Shown: positions 44,262 through 52,581 of the stretch, piece after piece
How positions within the stretch are numbered: the first letter of the stretch is position 1
How the letters are laid out: every line of letters begins with the position of its first letter
Assembly: GCA_003135135.1 (NCBI GenBank)
Contig: PLDK01000043.1
Location: forward strand, 1-64,000
DNA: 64,000 nt
Source of the DNA: Deltaproteobacteria bacterium
Lineage (GTDB): Bacteria > Desulfobacterota > Binatia > Binatales > Binataceae
Reading direction: 5' to 3'
The notes under the pieces: model-generated
Databases searched by the model: none
Told to the model about the DNA's origin: nothing
The model's input: only the letters and a program-made list of their open reading frames with translations
Made by a program: the position numbers and the translations under genes

Positions 44262-45767
44262 ATGGCTCCGACACCCCTTCAGACGATGCTGGGATTGAGC
44301 GGGCTGCACCGCGATTTGCGCGGCTTCGTCGAAAGCGTGCTGGTCCTGGGAGGCCTGCTGGGCGCCTTCGCCGTGCGCCGGCGCAAGCGCGCGGTGACGG
44401 CGACGACGTTCCTGCTGTTGTCGGGCAGCGTTCTGATCGATGCAGGTTCGCGCTTCGTCCCCAACGAGACTATCGCCGAGAAGATCGCCGTCGCGGCGTT
44501 CGTACTGTTCCTGTTCGGGGTGATCCGGCTGGTGCTCGAAGCCGTCGACGCAGCGACGCGCCGCGGCAAGGTCCACTTCTCGACCATCGGCAAGGACATG
44601 CTGATGCTGGTGTTGTGGTTCGTGGTTCTGATGGTGGTGCTGTACACCGACTTTGGCGTGCAGCCGCTCTCGATCCTGACCACCACGACGGTGTTCGCGG
44701 CGGTGCTCGGCTTCGCGCTGCAGGAGACGCTGGGCAACATCTTCAGCGGCCTGTCGCTCTCGATGGGGCACCCGTTCGAGCCGGGCGACTGGATCCGCAG
44801 CGGCCAGCATGTCGGGCGCGTCAAGGGGATCGCGTGGCGCGCGACGACGATCGTAACGCGCGCCAACGAACGGCTCGAGATTCCCAACTCCGTGATTGCC
44901 AAGGACACTCTGTTCAACTACACCACCGGCGCCGTGCGCGACGAAATTGCAATCGGAATCAGCTCCGGCGTGCCGCCCAATCATGTGCGCGAAGTCGTGC
45001 TCACCCTGCTGCGCGATGTGCCGCAAGTGCTGCGCGAGCCGCCGCCCGAAGTTCTGACGTGGGACTATCTCGATTTCTCGGTCCAATACCGGGTCAGATA
45101 CTGGATCGGGGACTACGGCGTGCAGGAATACGTGCGCGATCGCGTGGCGTCGGGACTGTGGTACGCGCTGAGGCGCCATTCGATCGAGATTCCGTTCCCG
45201 ACCCGCACCGTCCATGTGCGCGATGCGCGCCAGGATGAAGAAAACCGAGCCGACGCAGACCTCGAGCGGGAACTGATGGCCGACCTGCGCCAGGTCGATT
45301 GGTTGCGCGGCCTGAACGACGACGAGCTTCGGCTGCTGGTGCCGACCGTCGCCGTGCGCCAGTTCGGCGCGGGCGAGATGCTGATACGCGCGGGCGAACA
45401 AGGTGACTCGATGTTCATCGTGCGCAGGGGAACGGCCGAAGTTTTCGCCACCACGGCCGACGGCCAAACTCGCCACATTGCCAACTATAGCCGGGGGGAT
45501 TTCACCGGCGAGATGGCGCTGATGACGGGCGACCCACGCAGCGCAAGTGTGCGTGCGATCACCGACCTGGAAGTGATCGAGATGGACCGCGAGGGATTCA
45601 CGCGGCTGTTCAAGGAGCATCCCGACGCGGCGGCCGGCATCGGCGATATTATTGCGGTACGAAACCGGGACCGTCTGGAAAAGCTCTCATCCGGCGCGAC
45701 GATGGACGGCAAGGGCGGGCCGCATCGATGGTTGCTCGCCAAAATGCGCGAGGTGTTCGACTTCTGA
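44262..45767 (+). CDS. MscS-type channel with C-terminal cyclic-nucleotide-binding domain
   Basis: 501 residues. Four hydrophobic segments lie in the first ~150 residues, then the MscS core ('VFAAVLGFALQETLGNIFSGLSLSMGHPFEPGDWI', conserved pieces quoted in part: 'GFALQETLGN', 'PFEPGDWI'), the beta domain and, after residue ~330, a cNMP-binding fold. Its phosphate-binding cassette reads 'GEMALMTGDPRSASVRA', with the Glu and Arg contacts for cyclic nucleotide present. This is the bacterial cyclic-nucleotide-gated MscS-like (bCNG) architecture. Many bCNG channels do not respond to tension. Confidence 0.88.
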   Translation: MAPTPLQTMLGLSGLHRDLRGFVESVLVLGGLLGAFAVRRRKRAVTATTFLLLSGSVLIDAGSRFVPNETIAEKIAVAAFVLFLFGVIRLVLEAVDAATRRGKVHFSTIGKDMLMLVLWFVVLMVVLYTDFGVQPLSILTTTTVFAAVLGFALQETLGNIFSGLSLSMGHPFEPGDWIRSGQHVGRVKGIAWRATTIVTRANERLEIPNSVIAKDTLFNYTTGAVRDEIAIGISSGVPPNHVREVVLTLLRDVPQVLREPPPEVLTWDYLDFSVQYRVRYWIGDYGVQEYVRDRVASGLWYALRRHSIEIPFPTRTVHVRDARQDEENRADADLERELMADLRQVDWLRGLNDDELRLLVPTVAVRQFGAGEMLIRAGEQGDSMFIVRRGTAEVFATTADGQTRHIANYSRGDFTGEMALMTGDPRSASVRAITDLEVIEMDREGFTRLFKEHPDAAAGIGDIIAVRNRDRLEKLSSGATMDGKGGPHRWLLAKMREVFDF

Positions 45768-45781
45768 TCATCCCCGGCGCC

Positions 45782-45964
45782 AGCAGGCTGTTGAAAAAGT
45801 AATTTTCAACGCCTGCTCCCTCTCTCTTGTCTCCCCCAAAGGGGTTTTTCACTGGTCTCCCCCAAAGGGGGAGATGTTGTAGGTAAGAAGCCATCTTTTA
45901 CGCAGGGTGTTGAATGGTTCAAGATCCGAACTGCCCTTCGACATGAGTTGTTCAACACCCTGCT
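45782..45964. mobile_element. MITE-like element with 14-bp terminal inverted repeats
   Basis: AGCAGGCTGTTGAA at 45782-45795 and TTCAACACCCTGCT at 45951-45964 are inverted repeats matching at 13 of 14 bases, 183 bases end to end, with no gene between them. The left end also forms its own hairpin (45782-45817), and internal palindrome CTCCCCC-AAA-GGGGGAG lies at 45857-45873. No clear target duplication. The right end overlaps the stop codon of the VWA gene. Confidence 0.5.
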
Positions 45965-47222
45965 AGGCGATTGCGGCCAGCGCGACTTGAAGCTCGCGGA
46001 GATTTCGCGACGCCACGAGCGCGTTCACTTCGCGCGCGTATTGTTTGATCGCACTGTCTCCCGTGCCCCAGCGCGCAGGATCTTCCGGATTCAGCCACAC
46101 CACGGCGCGGCAAGCCCGCACGATCTCGCGGACCAGGTCGGCGCGCGCGGGCAGCCGGTTGTTGCGGCCGTCGCCCATGATCACGACGATCGCGGCGCGA
46201 GTCAGCAATCCGGTTCGGCGCTCCCAAAGCTCGCCGAGCACACGGCCGAAATCCGAGCGCGCGTACAGGTCCAGCGCCGGCGTCATTACCAGGTGTCCAT
46301 CCTCGAAGTCCGCCTCGGCCAGATGGTCCACGTACACGAAACTGCTGACGCGGCGGAAGCATCCGCGCGCGCCCGCCATCAATTCAAGCATCAACTGCGC
46401 CGCGTAGCGGACGGAACCCGAGATGTCGGCGAGGATTACGAGATCGACATGGCGCGGACGCCGCGCGCGGAAGTTGAGATCGATTAGCGCACCGCCGCGT
46501 TGCAGCGCCGCGCGAATCGTGCGCCGGAAGTCGATTCTGCCGGTTCGCGCCAGGCGCAGCCGCCGTCCCAGCCGAATCCGGAAGCGGCGAATCAGCGGCG
46601 CGAGCGCGTCGCGCGCCTCGTCGTAGTCGAGGTCGGAGAATTTGTCGAAGGGCATCCGCTCGATCGCGCGGATTCGCGCAACCCGGGTCGCGTCGATGCC
46701 TGGCGTCGGCGATTCCTCGCGCGCCTGAGCCTCGCCGCGCTCCTGGCGGCCGCGCATCCGATCGGAAAGTCGCTTGGCCTCTTTGCCCGGTTCGGCGTCT
46801 TTTCCCTTTTCAGCGTCATGGCGGCGCGCCGCCGCCGCTTGCTTGGCAGGCTTCGCTTCTGACGGCAGCGATTTCTCTTCGCGATCGCGCGCGAGCGCAT
46901 CGTCGCGCGGCAACGCAAACGGATTCTCGCCGGGACGGCCGCGGCCGCCGGCAGCGGAGACGGCGTCGGCGCGATGGTCGGGATGCTCGCCGCGATTTGC
47001 CCGTGGCGCGGCGAAAAAACGGTTGAACGATTCGTCGAAGATCGCGCGGTCGGCTTCGTCTTTGATCAACGCCGCCGCCAGCGCCTCGTGCATCCGCGCG
47101 CGCTCGAGCCCCACGGCCGCGACCGCGTTCATCGCATCGATCGATTCCGCGACCGAGATTCTGACGCCGGCGGCGCGCAGCGCGGCGATGAAGCTGACGA
47201 GCTGATCGCGAAGCGGGGACAT
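45963..47222 (-). CDS. CoxE-like von Willebrand factor A domain protein
   Basis: 419 residues. A helical N-terminus ('LVSFIAALRAAGVRISVAESIDAM'), a long charged low-complexity middle (about 100-190) and a C-terminal VWA domain with the MIDAS motif 'LADISGSV' and later 'VVIMGDGRNNR'. CoxE-like VWA proteins work with MoxR-type ATPases as chaperone pairs for metalloenzyme or complex maturation. The ATG at 47222 is 17 bases after the MoxR stop. The TAG stop falls inside the terminal repeat of the adjacent MITE-like element. Confidence 0.88.
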   Translation of the reverse strand: MSPLRDQLVSFIAALRAAGVRISVAESIDAMNAVAAVGLERARMHEALAAALIKDEADRAIFDESFNRFFAAPRANRGEHPDHRADAVSAAGGRGRPGENPFALPRDDALARDREEKSLPSEAKPAKQAAAARRHDAEKGKDAEPGKEAKRLSDRMRGRQERGEAQAREESPTPGIDATRVARIRAIERMPFDKFSDLDYDEARDALAPLIRRFRIRLGRRLRLARTGRIDFRRTIRAALQRGGALIDLNFRARRPRHVDLVILADISGSVRYAAQLMLELMAGARGCFRRVSSFVYVDHLAEADFEDGHLVMTPALDLYARSDFGRVLGELWERRTGLLTRAAIVVIMGDGRNNRLPARADLVREIVRACRAVVWLNPEDPARWGTGDSAIKQYAREVNALVASRNLRELQVALAAIA

Positions 47223-47239
47223 CCAGCAACGCCGCGGAT

Positions 47240-48109
47240 TTATCGCCGGTGCGGCGCGAGCGCCGAGGCTTTCGACTCGACCTTGACGCGATCGTCCTCG
47301 TGCTTGAGCAGCACGCCCAGCGCCGTGCGCACCGCGTCGGTGTCCAGTTCGCGCACGCCCAGGTGCACCAGGGCGCGCGCCCAGTCCAGGGTCTCCGCGA
47401 TCGACGGAGGCTTGCGAAGCCCGAGTTTGCGAATCGCGCTGACAAAGCGTGCCGCCTCGGCCGCCAGCTTCGCGTCGAGCTCGGGCACCTTGAGCTCGAT
47501 TATTTTTCGCTCCTGCTCGGTGCCCGGAAAATCGATGAACAGATGCAGGCATCGGCGCCGCAGCGCCTCCGACAGTTCGCGCGCGCGATTCGAGGTCAAA
47601 ATCACCACCGGCCGTTCGTGGGCTTTCAACGTTCCCAGTTCGGGCACGCTTACCTGGAAGTCGGAAAGCAATTCCAGCAGAAAGGCCTCGAACTCCTCGT
47701 CGGCTTTGTCGATCTCGTCGATCAACAACACGACCCGGCTCGGCGCGGTGATTGCTTTGAGCAGCGGACGCTCGAGCAGGTAATCGCGCGAGAAGATATG
47801 CTCGTTGAGTTCCTCCCATCGCAGCCCCTGCTGCTCGCCGGCCTGCATGCGCAAAAGTTGTTTCTGATAGTTCCATTCGTAGAGCGCGCGCGCCTCGTCG
47901 AGTCCCTCGTAACATTGGAGCCGGATTAGCTCGGTGTTGAGGATTTCCGCCAGCACCTTGGCGACTTCAGTCTTGCCCGCGCCGGCGGGACCCTCGATCA
48001 GGAGCGGCTTTTCGAGCGCGAGCGCCAGGAAGATCGCCGTCTCGACGCGCTCGTTGGTGATGTAGCGGGCGCGCTTGAGGCCGTCGGAGATTTGTTCGCG
48101 CGTCAACAT
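47240..48109 (-). CDS. MoxR-family AAA+ ATPase
   Basis: 289 residues. Walker A 'EGPAGAGKTEVAK' (near residue 39), 'LLIDEIDKADEEFEAFLLELLSDF' as Walker B and sensor region, 'LTSNRARELSEALRRRC' as sensor 1 and Arg finger. This matches the CoxD/APE2220 branch of MoxR ATPases. It is paired with the downstream VWA gene and preceded by thyX and a DUF309-like gene on the same strand. Confidence 0.93.
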   Translation of the reverse strand: MLTREQISDGLKRARYITNERVETAIFLALALEKPLLIEGPAGAGKTEVAKVLAEILNTELIRLQCYEGLDEARALYEWNYQKQLLRMQAGEQQGLRWEELNEHIFSRDYLLERPLLKAITAPSRVVLLIDEIDKADEEFEAFLLELLSDFQVSVPELGTLKAHERPVVILTSNRARELSEALRRRCLHLFIDFPGTEQERKIIELKVPELDAKLAAEAARFVSAIRKLGLRKPPSIAETLDWARALVHLGVRELDTDAVRTALGVLLKHEDDRVKVESKASALAPHRR

Positions 48110-48200
48110 TCTTTAATTTCCCTCGACTCCGCGTGTGCTGCGCCTCGGGGCGCCTGCGGCGCTGCGCTCGGAAGCGCCCACTTCGTGTGCTTGCCTGCCT

Positions 48201-48608
48201 TCAGCGGCGATTGATTTTCGGGGCGCGACGGCGCTCCAGAAAAATCCGCGCGCGATGCTTGAGCCCGTCGCGCTCATCGCGCGGAGTCGCGCGCATCTCT
48301 TCGGTGCAGGCCGCCAGCTCTACGCACAGCCGCTCGACGTCAACTCCGCCGCGCGCGGGCTTCAGGTCGTCGAGCGCGAGCATCGCCTGCGACATCAGGT
48401 TGATCGACGCCTGCCGGCCGCCGCGTTCGAAGCGCAGATGAAGCGCCGCGGCGATCTGATTGAAGGCCACGATGAGCGCCTTCAAATCGTTGTCGTCGGC
48501 GGCCGCGTGCGACGCCGTCTCGAACATCTCGGCCGCCTCGAAATACGCGCCCCGATTGAATGCCGCGATCGCGTCGGCAAACGACGGCGGTGGGGAATAG
48601 TCGCTCAC
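48201..48608 (-). CDS. DUF309-like small helical protein
   Basis: 135 residues. 'AFNRGAYFEAAEMFETASH' and 'ALIVAFNQIAAALHLRFERG' resemble the DUF309 pattern (F..G.yfEaHE..E, then a repeat-like helix). The central His of 'EAHE' is Ala. Function unknown. It starts 14 bases after thyX ends on the same strand, so probably thyX's downstream operon partner. Confidence 0.5.
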   Translation of the reverse strand: MSDYSPPPSFADAIAAFNRGAYFEAAEMFETASHAAADDNDLKALIVAFNQIAAALHLRFERGGRQASINLMSQAMLALDDLKPARGGVDVERLCVELAACTEEMRATPRDERDGLKHRARIFLERRRAPKINRR

Positions 48609-48622
48609 TGGAACCTGGAAAG

Positions 48623-49432
48623 CTACAACTGCTCTTTTTCTTCGACCGCTCGATACTCGGCCTCGCCCAGCGCCTGCGCTTTGCGCGAGCCGTAACGCTC
48701 GTAAAGATCGAACAGGCTGGACTTATGCGGGCGGACCTTGCCCAGCGGGCACTTCTGCCATTCGTCGAGCGACTCGTCGCAATAGCCCATGCGATTCTCG
48801 CCGCACTTGGGCTGCAGAAACACGGCGATTTCCGGCAGCACGTGCTTGATTTCCGCGCGCATCATCGCGACCATCCGGCGGATTTCCCACTGCGCGCGCA
48901 CGCACAGGCGCAGATCGCAGATGTGCAGCATCTCGGCGAAATTTACCATCACGTGAAAATTCGTCGGCGCGGCGTTGGGCAGCACGAAACGCGCATCCTC
49001 GGCTGGAATCCCCGCTTTCAACGCCTTCGCGTAGAGCTCGGAGGTCTGTGAAAGCAAATCGGAGAATTCACTCTCCAGCCCCGCGCGCGACCACGAATCC
49101 GGCAGCACGAATGCGAGCTTGTCGCGCTTGAATTTCACATAGCGCTGACTCTGCTGCTCGAAGCTGATTCCGATCCGATGGCGGACGAACTGATGCGACA
49201 GCGAGCGCGACACGTTTGCGATTGCGAACCAGAAAACGATTTGCTCCAGCGGAGAAGCGTGGCCGGTCTTCAGCCGCTCGGTGATGAACTCGCGAATCTT
49301 CTCGCGGGTAATTTTCCCGGATTTGATCTTGTCCCAGACTTCGATTGGCGTTTCGGAGGAATAGCAGGTGCGAAACGCCGCGTAGAGCTTTTCGAGCGGC
49401 TGCTGTGCGTAGTCGATCAACTTAACTTGCAT
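48623..49432 (-). CDS. thyX: FAD-dependent thymidylate synthase
   Basis: 269 residues. The ThyX signature RHRxxSxxxxSxR is present as 'RHRIGISFEQQSQR' (residues 84-97). It makes dTMP from dUMP using methylene-tetrahydrofolate and FADH2. No thyA is seen in the window. I start at the ATG at 49432, where homology begins ('MQVKLIDYAQQPLEKLY'); 19 further codons are open upstream. Divergent from pyrD. Confidence 0.94.
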   Translation of the reverse strand: MQVKLIDYAQQPLEKLYAAFRTCYSSETPIEVWDKIKSGKITREKIREFITERLKTGHASPLEQIVFWFAIANVSRSLSHQFVRHRIGISFEQQSQRYVKFKRDKLAFVLPDSWSRAGLESEFSDLLSQTSELYAKALKAGIPAEDARFVLPNAAPTNFHVMVNFAEMLHICDLRLCVRAQWEIRRMVAMMRAEIKHVLPEIAVFLQPKCGENRMGYCDESLDEWQKCPLGKVRPHKSSLFDLYERYGSRKAQALGEAEYRAVEEKEQL

Positions 49433-49592
49433 TTTCGCCTGATTTTCCACGCGAACTTCACGCCTCCCGCAAATGACCGGGCGCTTCACGCCACCACTTA
49501 TTTTTAATCTTATTCCACGCCGCAGCGCGACTGCATCATGGGGCGTCGGCGCTTAATCCACAACACGTTTCGATTGCGCCAGCCGCGTCAAA

Positions 49593-50696
49593 GTGCGATA
49601 TTGCCCGTTTAAAGCCGCCGTGTCTACTATTTCTACAATCGACGCCATCTATCGGCATCTCCTGAAGCGATACCTGTTCCGCCGCGATGCCGAGCGTGCG
49701 CATCGGACGATGCTGCGGATGCTTGCGGCGATGCCGGCTTTTTCGGCGCCGCGGGACAAGCCCGAGCTCGGAGTCAAGCTGTGGGGAATCGATTTCTCAA
49801 ACCCGATTGGGCTGGCGGCCGGAATGGACAAGGACGCCGTCGCGGTCCACGGATGGGAGACGCTCGGATTCGGCTTTGCGGAGTTGGGAACGATTACGCC
49901 GCGCCCGCAGGCGGGAAATGAAATACCGCGGATATGGCGGGTGCCGGAACGTCGCGCGCTTATCAACCGGCTCGGGTTTCCCAGCGAAGGGATGGATGCG
50001 GTCGCACCGCGACTCGAGCAGCTTCGCAAGGCCGGAGTTTCGATTCCGCTTGCGCTCAACTTCGGGCCGAACAAGGACACGCCGCTTGAAGGGATTGCCG
50101 CCGACTATGGCGCCCTGATCGCGCGGCTTGGGCCGCTGGCCGATTTCATCGTCGTCAACGTGAGCTCGCCGAATACGCCCGGGCTGCGCAACTGGGAATC
50201 GCCGAGAAAGATGAGTGAGCTTTTCACGGCGATACACGAACATGCCGGCAAGTTGCCGCGCCCGACGCCCGTGCTGGTGAAAATCTCGCCCGACCTGGAA
50301 CGCAACGAGCTGTTTCGAATTTGCGACAGCGCGCCCGCGCTGGGCATAGATGGAATCGTCGCGTGCAACACAACTGTCGCGCGCGAGGCCGTCGGCGTCT
50401 CGTCGCCGCACCCGGGCGGACTCAGCGGCGAGCCGATCCTGATTCGCACGCGCGAGTTGATCCGCGACATGTATACGCACACCCGCGGGAAAATCCCGAT
50501 CATCGGCGTCGGCGGAATCGCCAGCGCCGAGGATGCGTGGCTGCACATCCGCGCTGGCGCCTCGCTCGTGGAGCTTTACACCGGGCTGGTCTACGAGGGT
50601 CCGGGCCTGATCGCCAGAATCAAAACGGGACTGGCGGACTTGCTCCATCGCGGCGGATTTCGTTCTATTAGTGAAGCGGTCGGAATCGACAGATAG
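49593..50696 (+). CDS. pyrD: Dihydroorotate dehydrogenase (quinone), class 2
   Basis: 367 residues with the class-2 N-terminal helical membrane-association extension ('DAIYRHLLKRYLFRRDAERAHRTM'). Catalytic Ser lies in 'VNVSSPNTPGLRNW', and the FMN site in 'IIGVGGIASAEDAW' with 'AGASLVELYTGLVYEGPG'. It transfers electrons from dihydroorotate to quinone, consistent with a respiring organism. The GTG at 49593 is the first start; a GTG at 49620 is as plausible and neither has a ribosome site. Confidence 0.93.
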   Translation: MRYCPFKAAVSTISTIDAIYRHLLKRYLFRRDAERAHRTMLRMLAAMPAFSAPRDKPELGVKLWGIDFSNPIGLAAGMDKDAVAVHGWETLGFGFAELGTITPRPQAGNEIPRIWRVPERRALINRLGFPSEGMDAVAPRLEQLRKAGVSIPLALNFGPNKDTPLEGIAADYGALIARLGPLADFIVVNVSSPNTPGLRNWESPRKMSELFTAIHEHAGKLPRPTPVLVKISPDLERNELFRICDSAPALGIDGIVACNTTVAREAVGVSSPHPGGLSGEPILIRTRELIRDMYTHTRGKIPIIGVGGIASAEDAWLHIRAGASLVELYTGLVYEGPGLIARIKTGLADLLHRGGFRSISEAVGIDR

Positions 50697-51555
50697 GTCC
50701 GCGCGCGGCGGAGGCGATTTGAACCAGGGAAAAACTGCCCGCGACGAGGGCAAAACAGAGTTGCTCGTCGATGCGCGATGGCTGCGCGAGCATCGCGACG
50801 GCGCCAGTCTGATCCTTATCGATACGCGGCCCGTCAAGGATTTCCACGGCGGGCATCTAAGCGGCGCGCGACACTTCGATCCGTTCGCGTTTCATCATAC
50901 CGATACGTCGGAGCGCGGCATCGCGGAGTTCGGCGCGCAGCTCCAGTGGATATTTTCGGCGCTGGGAATCACCGGACGCGAGACCGTCGTGTTTTACGAG
51001 AATGAATCCGGAATGCGCGCGGCGCGCGGCCAGTGGGCGCTCGAATACGCGGGACATGCAAAGGCCCGAATGCTCGACGGCGGACTCAAGGCGGCCGGTG
51101 AAACGTTGACCACCAGAGTTGACAAGTTCGCCGCCACGGACTTCGAGCTCAGTGCGCGGGCGGAAATTCTCGCGACATATGCGCATCTGCTTGACCGAAT
51201 CGGGCGTCCCGGCGTGCAAATCTTCGACGTTCGCAGCGATGAGGAATACTTCGGCGAACGCGTGCGCGCGAAACATGGCGGCGCGATTCCGGGCGCGCTG
51301 CATCAGGACTGGACGGCGGCGCTCGCCGCCGATGGAACCGTGAAATCACCCGCCGAGCTGCGCGCCCAGTTCGAAGCCCTCGGGCTGGATCCTGCCGCCG
51401 AGATAGTGACGTACTGCCAGGGCGGATACCGCGCCGCGCACGCGTACCTCGCGCTCAAAATTGCGGGCTATCCGAAGGTGAGAAATTATCTCGGGTCGTG
51501 GGCGGAATGGGGAAACCGCGACGACCTGCCGATCCAGCATCCACGGCGCAAATAG
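50671..51555 (+). CDS. Two-domain rhodanese (thiosulfate/3-mercaptopyruvate sulfurtransferase)
   Basis: About 294 residues if started at the GTG at 50671, which overlaps the pyrD 3' end by 26 bases. Two rhodanese folds: the first ('LILIDTRPVKDFHGGHLSGA') lacks an active Cys; the second has 'VQIFDVRSDEEYFGE' and the active loop 'YCQGGYRA' with Cys249. The loop differs from the CGSGVTA of mercaptopyruvate enzymes and is closer to thiosulfate sulfurtransferases. Confidence 0.85.
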   Translation: MKRSESTDRSARGGGDLNQGKTARDEGKTELLVDARWLREHRDGASLILIDTRPVKDFHGGHLSGARHFDPFAFHHTDTSERGIAEFGAQLQWIFSALGITGRETVVFYENESGMRAARGQWALEYAGHAKARMLDGGLKAAGETLTTRVDKFAATDFELSARAEILATYAHLLDRIGRPGVQIFDVRSDEEYFGERVRAKHGGAIPGALHQDWTAALAADGTVKSPAELRAQFEALGLDPAAEIVTYCQGGYRAAHAYLALKIAGYPKVRNYLGSWAEWGNRDDLPIQHPRRK

Positions 51556-51567
51556 CGGGACGCGTCG

Positions 51568-52185
51568 ATGCCCGCGATCCTGATTCTCGCCGGCTTCGAG
51601 CCGTTTCGCGGCGAGCGCATCAATCCGTCGTGGGAAATTGCCCGGCGGCTCGACGCCGAGGTGATCGGCGGGCTGCGGATAAAGTCGCTGCGCGTGCCGG
51701 TTGGATGCGCCAGAGCTGCGCGGCTAATTACCGGCGCGATCGCGCGCTGGCAGCCTCGCGCGGTGATCGGATTGGGCGAGGCGGGCGGCAGGCCGGCGAT
51801 CTCACTGGAAAGGATCGCGATCAATCTTGCCGACGAACGCGGCGCGCTTGCCAAGAGCGGCGACCCGGGCTTCACGCCAGTCGTTCGCGGCGGTCCGGAC
51901 GCGTACTTCTCGCGATTGCCGATGCGCGCGATCATCCGCGAACTCGATCGCAAGGATATTCCCGCGAGCGTTTCGCTGACGGCCGGTGCGTATGCGTGCA
52001 ACGCGCTGATGTATGCGGCGCTGCACAGTCTGCGGCGCAAGCCCGGCGTCCCGGTGGGATTCATCCATCTGCCGTATGAGGCGCGCCAGGCCCGGCGGCA
52101 TCGCAACCTGCCCAGCATGGCGCTTGCGACGATGGAGAATGCGGTGCGCATCGCGATCGCCGAGACCGCGCGCTCGGCGAGATAG
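51568..52185 (+). CDS. pcp: Pyroglutamyl-peptidase I-like cysteine peptidase
   Basis: 205 residues of peptidase family C15. The catalytic triad aligns with known enzymes: Glu81 in 'SLERIAINLAD', Cys144 in 'SLTAGAYACNALMYA' and His167 in 'VGFIHLPY'. The N-terminal 'ILILAGFEPFRGERINPSWE' is also diagnostic. It removes N-terminal pyroglutamate from peptides. It starts 12 bases after the sulfurtransferase stop and a terminator follows. Confidence 0.9.
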   Translation: MPAILILAGFEPFRGERINPSWEIARRLDAEVIGGLRIKSLRVPVGCARAARLITGAIARWQPRAVIGLGEAGGRPAISLERIAINLADERGALAKSGDPGFTPVVRGGPDAYFSRLPMRAIIRELDRKDIPASVSLTAGAYACNALMYAALHSLRRKPGVPVGFIHLPYEARQARRHRNLPSMALATMENAVRIAIAETARSAR

Positions 52186-52219
52186 ACTCGCGGAATTAAG
52201 GGTTTACGAACAGCTTCTG

Positions 52220-52246
52220 CGCGGAGGAAAGACCTCTGCGGTTTTT
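52220..52246 (+). terminator. Terminator after pcp
   Basis: An 8-bp stem (52220-52227 with 52233-52240, one G-U pair, loop AAAGA) followed by G and five T. It closes the pyrD-sulfurtransferase-pcp unit. Confidence 0.8.
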
Positions 52247-52376
52247 CTTGGTTCCTTCGAGGACAGGGATGAACTTTTACGCCTGATCAGAAACTTCGTC
52301 CTATGGTATCCTCCACTTTGCCCCGCGCGGGCCACGGCAGGCTCCTTGCCATTTTTGACCGAACGGAGCTCCTTTT

Positions 52377-52547
52377 ATGCAAGTACCTCAAAGGGCAAAA
52401 GGTCCTCCGAATGCAAGCTTCCCAGTCTACCAAAATGAGAACACTTGTGTTAAAAACTCTCTGATTCGCCAGTTTAGCAAAAGTAAGGGGGAAGCAGCGT
52501 CTTTAGTTGTTAAGAAACGTCCGCTAGCTAATCGTTCGTGCCAATAG
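52377..52547 (+). CDS. 56-residue small basic protein (possible)
   Basis: Open from ATG 52377 to TAG 52547, beginning 'MQVPQRAKGPPNASF' and ending in a basic part ('VVKKRPLANRSCQ'). GGAG lies about 10 bases upstream. It starts an island of less GC-rich DNA and precedes the SDH-type protease by 34 bases on the same strand. No recognised family; expression not supported beyond position and a weak ribosome site. Confidence 0.35.
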   Translation: MQVPQRAKGPPNASFPVYQNENTCVKNSLIRQFSKSKGEAASLVVKKRPLANRSCQ

Positions 52548-52581
52548 GCGGGCGACTGCATTCTGAGGAGTTCGGGCGTGT

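Noticed and set aside
43065-45620. 851-codon minus-strand frame opposite the glycosyltransferase and channel
   Set aside because: Spans two well-supported plus-strand genes and the gap between them; His/Arg-rich with no recognisable domain.
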